From Actinotalea sp. (GTDB taxonomy: Bacteria; Actinomycetota; Actinomycetes; Actinomycetales; Cellulomonadaceae), in NCBI GenBank assembly GCA_014360395.1, contig JACIXM010000469.1, positions 1 to 5,088 of the forward strand: a stretch of 5,088 nucleotides of DNA, written 5' to 3'. The notes beneath the pieces were generated by a model. The model saw only the letters and a list, made by a program, of their open reading frames with translations, made no database searches and was not told the DNA's origin. A program made the position numbers and the translations under genes. This document shows positions 1 to 4,560 of the stretch, piece by piece (positions within the stretch are counted from its first letter, which is position 1; every line of letters begins with the position of its first letter).

Positions 1-349
1 GCCGGTAGCTGCCGCCGTAGGCGTCGTCGGGCACGACCAGGTGCTCCCCGGGGCGCAGGACGGCCCGCAGCAGCGTGTCCTCCGCCGCGAGGCCGGAGGC
101 GAAGGCGAAGCCCCGCGCGCCGCGCTCGGCGGCCGCCAGCGCCTCCTCCAGGGCCGTCCGGGTCGGGTTGGCGGACCGGGAGTACTCGTAGCCGCCGCGC
201 AGGCCGCCGACGCCGTCCTGCTTGTAGGTGGAGACCTGGTGGATGGGCGGGACGACGGCGCCGGTGGCCGCGTCGGGCTCCTGGCCCGCGTGGATGGCTC
301 GGGTGGCGAAGCCGGCGTCGGTCCAGTCGTGTGGCGTCGAGGAGGTCAC
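1..349 (-). CDS. metB: Cystathionine gamma-synthase-type PLP enzyme, N-terminal part (runs off left edge)
   Basis: This is the first 116 residues of a Cys/Met-metabolism PLP-dependent enzyme. The best fit is cystathionine gamma-synthase, which joins an O-activated homoserine with cysteine to give cystathionine on the way to methionine in the cytoplasm. The reverse-strand translation starts GTG and shows family landmarks in order: FATRAIHAGQ (residues 14-23), VPPIHQVSTY (33-42), the Y-x-R motif in YEYSRSANPTR (Tyr56, Arg58, which in this family contact the PLP phosphate of the neighbouring subunit), the FASGLAAEDTLL loop (83-94; SGM in many relatives, SGL here), and DDAYGGSYR, whose Tyr111 is the residue that stacks on PLP. 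The Schiff-base lysine lies beyond the window. The start is chosen because a -10-like hexamer sits exactly 6 nt upstream and no Shine-Dalgarno is visible. Cystathionine gamma-lyase or an O-acetylhomoserine sulfhydrylase cannot be excluded from the N-terminus alone. It is divergent from msrA. Confidence 0.85.
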   Translation of the reverse strand, partial: MTSSTPHDWTDAGFATRAIHAGQEPDAATGAVVPPIHQVSTYKQDGVGGLRGGYEYSRSANPTRTALEEALAAAERGARGFAFASGLAAEDTLLRAVLRPGEHLVVPDDAYGGSYR

Positions 350-361
350 GCGCCCAGGCTA
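347..361 (-). promoter_or_regulatory. Probable leaderless promoter (-10) and GTG start of metB
   Basis: On the minus strand, TAGCCT (361-356) matches the actinobacterial -10 pattern TANNNT. Exactly six bases (GGGCGC) separate it from the GTG start codon at 349-347, so transcription would begin at or next to the start codon. No Shine-Dalgarno is visible upstream of the GTG. Leaderless mRNAs are common in actinobacteria. No convincing -35 hexamer is seen about 17 bp upstream. The spacing is observed directly; the leaderless reading is inferred. Confidence 0.5.
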
Positions 362-375
362 GAGGTCGCGGGTGA

Positions 376-383
376 CACGCGTG
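376..383. promoter_or_regulatory. Candidate operator palindrome CACGCGTG upstream of metB
   Basis: CACGCGTG is a perfect 8-bp palindrome. It lies inside a looser 18-bp imperfect inverted repeat (372-389, GTG at one end and CAC at the other). If metB transcription starts at its GTG, the palindrome falls at about -27 to -34, covering the -35 region, where a repressor would interfere. It also stands upstream of msrA. No regulator is identified, and a short GC-rich palindrome can arise by chance. Confidence 0.2.
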
Positions 384-464
384 CGGCACGCCACGGGCCG
401 GTGCCGGGCGCGCCCAGGACGATCACCCCGCGAGGACCGCACCCGCCCCGCGCCCGGGCCGGCC

Positions 465-493
465 GGGAACAGTCGCGCCGTGCTCCGGCGTTG
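465..493 (+). promoter_or_regulatory. Candidate SigR/SigH-type ECF promoter for msrA
   Basis: GGGAAC at 465-470 and GTTG at 490-493 are separated by 19 bases. This closely resembles the GGAAT/C - N18-19 - GTT promoter recognised by the disulfide-stress ECF sigma factors SigR (Streptomyces) and SigH (mycobacteria, corynebacteria). Those sigma factors are known to drive thiol-redox and protein-repair genes. No TANNNT-type -10 occurs on the plus strand in 350-533. A start site near 500 would leave a leader of roughly 35 nt containing the Shine-Dalgarno. The motif is seen directly; its use is inferred from motif, position and gene function. Confidence 0.5.
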
Positions 494-519
494 CCCTGGA
501 CGACGCCCGACGCCGCTGC

Positions 520-526
520 AGGAGGG
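520..526 (+). promoter_or_regulatory. Ribosome binding site fixing the msrA start
   Basis: AGGAGGG, with its GGAGG core ending 8 nt before the GTG at 534, is a strong Shine-Dalgarno. It fixes the msrA start at 534 rather than at an in-frame ATG at 372, whose extra 54 residues are arginine/proline-rich and unlike MsrA. It also argues against the in-frame ATGs inside the gene (codons 10 and 14). Confidence 0.8.
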
Positions 527-533
527 ACCGCCC

Positions 534-1199
534 GTGTTCGGATCGCTGTTCGGCTCGACGATGCGCACGACGATGGTCACGCCCGAGCGCGCCCTCAAGG
601 GCCGCCCGGAGCCGGTGCACACCGTGCCGGAGACCCACGCCGTCCTCGGCACACCCCTGCGCGGGCCGTGGCCGGAGGGGACGCAGGTCCTGTACCTGGC
701 CATGGGCTGCTTCTGGGGCGCGGAGAAGGAGATGTGGCAGCTGCCCGGGGTCGTGACCACCGCGGTGGGCTACCAGGGCGGCTACACCGAGAACCCCACC
801 TACGAGGAGGTGTGCTCGGCCCTGACCGGGCACACCGAGACGGTCCTCGTCGCGTACGACCCGGACCGCCTGCCCACCGCCGAGCTGCTCCGGCACTTCT
901 GGACGCTGCACGACCCCACGCAGGGCTTCCGCCAGGGCAACGACGTCGGCACCCAGTACCGCTCGGCGGTGTTCACGACGACGCCCGAGCAGGCCGAGCT
1001 CGCCCGCAGCACCCGCGAGCTCTACGCCCCCGAGCTGCGCCGGCACGGCTACGGCGACATCACGACGGAGATCCGGTCCGCCGAGGAGGCCGGCACGTTC
1101 TGGTACGCGGAGGACTACCACCAGCAGTACCTGCACAAGGTGCCGAACGGGTACTGCCCGGTGCACGCGACCGGGGTGGCCTGCCCGATGCCCTCCTGA
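534..1199 (+). CDS. msrA: Peptide-methionine (S)-S-oxide reductase MsrA
   Basis: A cytoplasmic repair enzyme of 221 residues that reduces methionine-S-sulfoxide, free or in proteins, back to methionine using thioredoxin-type reductants. The catalytic motif GCFWGAE carries the nucleophilic Cys59. The family blocks follow: VGYQGGYTENPTYEEVCSALTGHTE (about 78-102, with a conserved Cys94), FWTLHDPTQGFRQGNDVGTQYRSAVF, and FWYAEDYHQQYLHKVPNGYC near the C-terminus. Cys208 and Cys217 are two C-terminal cysteines in the place of the resolving cysteines of E. coli MsrA (Cys198 and Cys206), so a disulfide-relay mechanism is likely. The length matches the long MsrA form. The N-terminal extension (about 1-50, with TPERALKGR and AVLGTPLRGPWPEG) is typical of that form. 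The start is GTG at 534, set by the AGGAGGG site. The gene stands alone, divergent from metB; no msrB or thioredoxin gene is nearby. A SigR-like promoter upstream suggests induction by oxidative stress. Confidence 0.96.
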   Translation: MFGSLFGSTMRTTMVTPERALKGRPEPVHTVPETHAVLGTPLRGPWPEGTQVLYLAMGCFWGAEKEMWQLPGVVTTAVGYQGGYTENPTYEEVCSALTGHTETVLVAYDPDRLPTAELLRHFWTLHDPTQGFRQGNDVGTQYRSAVFTTTPEQAELARSTRELYAPELRRHGYGDITTEIRSAEEAGTFWYAEDYHQQYLHKVPNGYCPVHATGVACPMPS

Positions 1200-1221
1200 G
1201 GGCGCCCGGTCCGGACCCTCC

Positions 1222-1240
1222 CGGCGGCGCCGGCCCGCCG
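1222..1240 (+). terminator. Weak GC hairpin downstream of msrA, possible terminator
   Basis: CGGCGG (1222-1227) can pair with CCGCCG (1235-1240) across a 7-nt loop, starting 22 nt after the msrA stop. A second small option pairs GAGGG (1198-1202) with CCCTC (1216-1220). There is no T-run after either. In sequence this GC-rich, such hairpins are expected by chance. It may help end msrA transcription before the exporter operon, but support is weak. Confidence 0.22.
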
Positions 1241-1264
1241 CGAGGCGGACGACGTCATCCCTGA

Positions 1265-1295
1265 GAGGTACGCCGCCGGCCGCCGAGGTTACGCC
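1265..1295 (+). promoter_or_regulatory. Candidate activator site: direct repeat GAGGTACGCC / GAGGTTACGCC upstream of exporter operon
   Basis: GAGGTACGCC (1265-1274) is repeated as GAGGTTACGCC (1285-1295). The start-to-start distance is 20 bp, about two helical turns, so both copies face the same side of the DNA. If the operon's -10 is at 1328-1333 and transcription starts near 1340, the copies fall at about -75 and -50, classic positions for a dimeric activator. The first copy overlaps AGAGGTA, which fits the reverse of the NarL heptamer pattern TACYYMT; that consensus comes from E. coli, so this is only suggestive. The operon's own NarL/LuxR-type regulator is the natural candidate protein. 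Confidence 0.35.
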
Positions 1296-1327
1296 CGCGG
1301 ACGGTCCCGCCGACGCGCGCGCCTGCC

Positions 1328-1347
1328 TAGGTTCGAGACGTCGAACC
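1328..1347 (+). promoter_or_regulatory. Exporter-operon promoter (-10) overlapping a perfect 7-4-7 inverted repeat operator
   Basis: TAGGTT (1328-1333) fits the actinobacterial -10 pattern TANNNT. It is the best such hexamer in the gap before the ABC operon. Overlapping it, GGTTCGA - GACG - TCGAACC (1330-1347) is a perfect 7-bp inverted repeat with a 4-bp centre. It spans from the -10 through the expected start site (near 1340) and stops immediately before the Shine-Dalgarno at 1348-1354. A protein bound here would block initiation; as RNA it could form only a short hairpin. No good -35 hexamer is visible at 17-18 bp spacing, which suits an activator-dependent promoter. The repeat is observed; its function is inferred. 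Confidence 0.5.
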
Positions 1348-1362
1348 AAGGAGGGGACACGC

Positions 1363-2358
1363 ATGATCCAGGCTCAGGGCCTGACGAAGAGGTACGGCGC
1401 GAAGACCGCCGTCGACGACATGACGTTCACGGTGCAGCCCGGCAGGGTCACCGGGTTCCTCGGTCCGAACGGCGCCGGGAAGTCGACGACCATGCGCATG
1501 GTGGTCGGCCTGGACCGGCCCACCGCCGGCACGGTCCTCGTCAACGGCCGCCGCTACGCCGAGCACCGCGCACCGCTGCAGGAGGTCGGCGCGCTGCTGG
1601 ACGCCAAGGCCGTCCACACGGGGCGCACCGCGCAGAACCACCTGCTCGCCATGGCCGCCACGCACGGGATCGGCCGTCGGCGGGTCGACGAGGTCATCGA
1701 GATGACCGGTCTCGGGCCGGTCGCCCGCAAGCGCGTCGGCGGCTTCTCCCTCGGCATGGGCCAGCGGCTGGGCATCGCGTCGGCGATGCTCGGTGACCCG
1801 GCCACCCTCATCCTCGACGAGCCCGTCAACGGCCTCGACCCCGAGGGCGTGCTGTGGGTCCGCAACCTGGTCAAGCACCTCGCCGGACAGGGGCGGACCG
1901 TCTTCCTGTCGAGCCACCTCATGAGCGAGATGGCGGTGACGGCGGACCACGTGGTCGTCGTCGGGCGCGGCCGGCTGCTGGCCGACGCCCCGGTCCAGGA
2001 GATCGTCGGCAGGGCCGCCGGCACGACCGTGCGCGTCCGGAGCCCGCAGGCCGGACCGCTCGAGGAGCTGCTCCGCCGGCAGGGCCTCGCCGTGACCTCG
2101 ACGGAGCGCGGCCTCCTCGAGGTGACCGGCGGGAGTGCGCCCGCGATCGGGGACGCCGCCGCCGCCGCAGGGATCGCCCTGCACGAGCTCACCCCCGTCC
2201 ACGTCTCGCTCGAGGACGCGTACCTCCAGCTCACGGCCGACGACGTCGAGTACCACGCCGACCCCGGAGCGGCCGGCGCCCGCCGCGCCGCCGCCGACCC
2301 GGACTCCCCCACCCGTCCCGGTGCCACGGCGCCGACGACCGAGAGCGCACTGCGATGA
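1363..2358 (+). CDS. ABC-2 type exporter, ATP-binding protein
   Basis: A 331-residue cytoplasmic ATPase that would power an export complex with the permease encoded next. Motifs in order: A-loop Tyr11; Walker A GPNGAGKST (34-42); signature FSLGMGQRL (128-136), the SLGM variant usual in BcrA/drug-type exporters instead of LSGGQ; Walker B LILDEP (149-154, catalytic Glu153); D-loop NGLDPEG (156-162); H-loop His185 in SSHLMSEM. The Q-loop position reads VGALLDAK without the usual glutamine, as in BcrA-like relatives (GALIE/GALLD). After the nucleotide-binding domain comes a C-terminal region ending in SLEDAYLQLTADDV (282-295), then a 36-residue Ala/Pro/Arg-rich tail (296-331) that looks disordered. 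The ATG has an ideal site, AAGGAGG at 1348-1354, 8 nt upstream. Its stop overlaps the permease start (ATGA). The substrate is unknown; antibiotic, antimicrobial peptide or lipid export is the family's usual range. Confidence 0.93.
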   Translation: MIQAQGLTKRYGAKTAVDDMTFTVQPGRVTGFLGPNGAGKSTTMRMVVGLDRPTAGTVLVNGRRYAEHRAPLQEVGALLDAKAVHTGRTAQNHLLAMAATHGIGRRRVDEVIEMTGLGPVARKRVGGFSLGMGQRLGIASAMLGDPATLILDEPVNGLDPEGVLWVRNLVKHLAGQGRTVFLSSHLMSEMAVTADHVVVVGRGRLLADAPVQEIVGRAAGTTVRVRSPQAGPLEELLRRQGLAVTSTERGLLEVTGGSAPAIGDAAAAAGIALHELTPVHVSLEDAYLQLTADDVEYHADPGAAGARRAAADPDSPTRPGATAPTTESALR

Positions 2359-3221
2359 GCACACTCGCCACCACCACCCCCGCGGCCGGCCGGAGCGCCG
2401 CCCGCCCGGCCGTCCACCACGTCACGTTCCCGCGCGTGGTCGCGGCGGAATGGGTCAAGTTCCGGACCGTGCGCTCGACCGTGTGGACCGTCCTGGTCAC
2501 GATCGCCGCGATGGTCGGCATCAACACCCTCGCCGCCTGGGCCATATCGATGGCGCCGGACGGGGCGGAAGGTGCGCCCGGGACGGCGAGCGTCGTGACG
2601 CTGCTGGCCTCGGGCGTCTCGATGGCCCAGCTCGTCGTCGCCGTCCTCGGCGTCCTCACCGTGACGACGGAGTACACGACCGGCATGGTCCGCTCCACGT
2701 TCGCCGCCGTGCCGCGCCGCCTGCCGACGCTCGCCGCCAAGGCGCTGGTCCTGACCGTCGTGACGTTCGCCGTCGGCCTCATCTCGATGGCCCTGTCCTA
2801 CGTCACCACGCTGCCCTTCCACGAGAGCCTCGGCGCCACGCTCGACCTCTCCGACGGCGAGACCCTCCGCAGGGCGCTCGGCCTGCCGCTGTACCTCGTC
2901 GCCGTCTCGCTCCTCGGACTGGGCTTCGGGGCGCTGCTGCGCAGCTCGGCCGGGGCGATCGCGACCGTCGTCGGTCTGCTGCTCGTCGTCGAGAACGTCT
3001 TCCTGCTCGTGCCGCTGCGGTTCTTCGAGGTCGTCAGCCCGTTCCTGCCGGCGACGGCGGGCGCCCGGATCATGCACGACGCACCGATGCTGGCGATGCT
3101 CGACAGCATGAGTGCCGGGGACGTCTCGCTCACCCCCTGGCAGGGCTACGGCGTGATGCTGGCGTGGGTCGCCGTGCTGCTCGGCACGGCCGCCGTGCTG
3201 CTGCGCCGGCGGGACGCCTGA
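2355..3221 (+). CDS. ABC-2 type exporter, membrane permease subunit
   Basis: A 288-residue integral membrane protein. A cytoplasmic N-terminus includes FPRVVAAEWVKFRTVRSTVW (25-44), the amphipathic lead-in typical of ABC-2 permeases beside this ATPase type. Hydrophobic spans are at roughly 44-66, 79-104, 127-150, 177-195, 199-219 and 264-283, giving the usual six helices. The loop TTEYTTGMVRSTFAAVPRR (104-122) after span 2 is the conserved ABC-2 motif likely to touch the ATPase. It ends in a positive cluster, RRRDA, consistent with a cytoplasmic C-terminus. The ATG overlaps the ATPase stop by 4 bp and has no strong Shine-Dalgarno of its own (only weak purines such as GAGAG). Translation is therefore probably coupled to the ATPase, keeping the subunits balanced. 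It would assemble as a homodimer with two ATPases. The substrate cannot be told from sequence. Confidence 0.92.
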   Translation: MSTLATTTPAAGRSAARPAVHHVTFPRVVAAEWVKFRTVRSTVWTVLVTIAAMVGINTLAAWAISMAPDGAEGAPGTASVVTLLASGVSMAQLVVAVLGVLTVTTEYTTGMVRSTFAAVPRRLPTLAAKALVLTVVTFAVGLISMALSYVTTLPFHESLGATLDLSDGETLRRALGLPLYLVAVSLLGLGFGALLRSSAGAIATVVGLLLVVENVFLLVPLRFFEVVSPFLPATAGARIMHDAPMLAMLDSMSAGDVSLTPWQGYGVMLAWVAVLLGTAAVLLRRRDA

Positions 3222-3247
3222 CGGGCTCCGCGCCACCGGCCGCACCT

Positions 3248-3254
3248 GGGAGGG
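3248..3254 (+). promoter_or_regulatory. Ribosome binding site of the sensor kinase gene
   Basis: GGGAGGG, with its GGAGG core ending 8 nt before the ATG at 3262, lies in the 40-bp gap after the permease. I see no TANNNT promoter or hairpin in this gap, so the kinase is probably co-transcribed with the exporter genes. Confidence 0.75.
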
Positions 3255-3261
3255 TGGGGGC

Positions 3262-4560
3262 ATGAGCACGACGGGGGACGCACGGGAGCTGCCGACGACG
3301 GCGCCCGCCGCGTCCCCCGGTCCGCTCACCCTGGCCGCCGCGCAGCAGACCGGGCGGGTCCGCCGGTTCTTCCGCCGGCACCCGGCGGCCATGGACGCCG
3401 TCGTCGTCGCGTGGTTCGCGGTCCCGAGCCTCCTGGTCGCGGTCCTGGACCCGCGGCCGGGGCGGCCCGTGCCGGCGGCGGTCACGCTGGTCCTGGCCGG
3501 TGCGGCGCTCCTGGCGCTGCGCCGGCGGATCCCGGTCGCGGTCACCCTGGGCACCGCCGTCCTCGGCGCCGCGACCATCTTCGTCGCGGACGCGCTCACC
3601 GGCTTCGACTTCGCCCTCGCCTTCGCGCTCTACGCGCTGGCGTCCCTGCGGCCCGGACGGACGGCGTGGCCCGTCGCCGGCGTGGCGCTCGCCGTCCTGG
3701 CGGGCACCGTGCTCGTCGTCGGGGACCCGACACCCCTCGTGCCCGACGCGCCGCTGTCGCCCGAGGAGCGCTGGGCCGAGGTCGCCGGGATCCTCATCCT
3801 CGCCCTCGCCGGGATGGCCGTGGGCATCAGCGTCCGCAACCGGCGTCTGCACCTGGCCGAGCTCGTCGAGCGCGCCAACGCCCTGGCCCGCGAGCGCGAC
3901 CGGCAGGGACAGCTCGCGCTCGCCGCCGAGCGGACCCGGATCGCGCGGGAGATGCACGACGTCGTCGCGCACAGCCTCTCGGTGATGATCGCGCTCGCCG
4001 ACGGCGCCGCCGCCGCGCTCGAGCGGTCGCCGGACCGCTCCCGTGCGGCGCTGGACGAGCTGTCCGGGACCGGGAGGTCGGCGTTGGCTGACATGCGGCG
4101 CATCCTCGGCGTGCTCCAGGACGTCGGTGCGCCGCTGGAGCCGCAGCCCGGCGCCCCGGACCTGGACACGCTGGTGGACCGGTTCCGCGCCGCAGGGGTC
4201 CCGGTCCGGACGGTCGGGCTGGGCACACCGCTGCCGGAGGACGCCGGCCTGCAGCTGGCCGTGTACCGGATCGTGCAGGAGTCGCTGACCAACGCCCTGC
4301 GGCACGCCCCCGGGACCGACGCGGTGGAGGTGGTCCTGCGCCGGGACGACGACGGCGTCGTCGTCGCCGTGACCGACCACGGCGCGACGGTCCCGGTGGG
4401 CGAGACCGGCGGCGCGGGGCAGGGCCTCGTCGGCATGCGGGAACGGGCCGCCGCGTACGGCGGTCAGGTGGAGGCCGGGCGGTACGGCACGGGCTGGCGC
4501 GTCACGGCGTGGCTGCCCTGGGACGGGGCCGGCAGGACGACCGAGGAGGTCAACCCATGA
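3262..4560 (+). CDS. DesK/HPK7-type sensor histidine kinase
   Basis: A 432-residue membrane sensor kinase that would autophosphorylate on histidine and pass phosphate to the regulator encoded next. An N-terminal cytoplasmic stretch (1-42) is followed by hydrophobic spans at about 43-62, 70-86, 91-110, 116-129 (short), 134-153 and 172-191. There is no recognisable extracellular sensor domain, so the membrane bundle itself probably senses. A charged helical linker (192-225, coiled-coil-like) leads into a HisKA_3 dimerisation domain with the H-box REMHDVVAHSLSVM, phospho-acceptor His232. The ATPase domain has N-box ESLTNALRHAPG (Asn344), Asp372 in TDHG (His where Asn or Asp is usual), and G-box GAGQGLVGM (384-392), then RERAAAYGGQVEAG. 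The following gene overlaps by 4 bp (ATGA), so kinase and regulator are coupled. Position behind an exporter suggests it detects the exported compound or envelope damage; the signal is not deducible. Confidence 0.93.
   Translation: MSTTGDARELPTTAPAASPGPLTLAAAQQTGRVRRFFRRHPAAMDAVVVAWFAVPSLLVAVLDPRPGRPVPAAVTLVLAGAALLALRRRIPVAVTLGTAVLGAATIFVADALTGFDFALAFALYALASLRPGRTAWPVAGVALAVLAGTVLVVGDPTPLVPDAPLSPEERWAEVAGILILALAGMAVGISVRNRRLHLAELVERANALARERDRQGQLALAAERTRIAREMHDVVAHSLSVMIALADGAAAALERSPDRSRAALDELSGTGRSALADMRRILGVLQDVGAPLEPQPGAPDLDTLVDRFRAAGVPVRTVGLGTPLPEDAGLQLAVYRIVQESLTNALRHAPGTDAVEVVLRRDDDGVVVAVTDHGATVPVGETGGAGQGLVGMRERAAAYGGQVEAGRYGTGWRVTAWLPWDGAGRTTEEVNP
4543..4550 (+). promoter_or_regulatory. 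Ribosome binding site of the response regulator, inside the kinase gene
   Basis: GAGGAGGT, ending 6 nt before the ATG at 4557, is a near-perfect anti-16S match embedded in the last codons of the kinase gene. Unlike the other ATGA junction (2355), this one allows strong independent re-initiation, which would favour making more regulator than kinase. Confidence 0.75.

Noticed and set aside
451..468. GC-only palindromic stretches (GCCCGGGC and GGCCGGCC-like) in the metB-msrA gap
   Set aside because: They are pure G/C self-complementary runs, common throughout the window including inside genes. They have no distinctive spacing relative to the promoters.
372..533. In-frame N-terminal extension of MsrA from ATG 372
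   Set aside because: The extra 54 residues do not resemble MsrA. The strong AGGAGGG at 520-526 points to GTG 534, and the extension would cover the promoter region.
1208..1217. Perfect 10-bp palindrome GGTCCGGACC after msrA
   Set aside because: It has no central spacer for a loop, no T-run and no promoter near it; in this base composition it is likely chance. It could contribute to a weak terminator, but that is not supportable.
41..1264. 407-codon plus-strand frame at the left end
   Set aside because: It overlaps metB in antisense and msrA in a shifted frame, has low-complexity composition, and has no motif or ribosome site. It is a GC shadow.
1554..3599. 681-codon open frame on the minus strand across the exporter genes
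   Set aside because: It is antisense to three well-supported genes. Its translation is Arg/Gly/Ala/Pro-rich without any family motif, as expected when high-GC codon bias removes stops from opposite frames. The other long minus-strand frames (423-1364, 1327-2364, 3130-4380) fail for the same reason.
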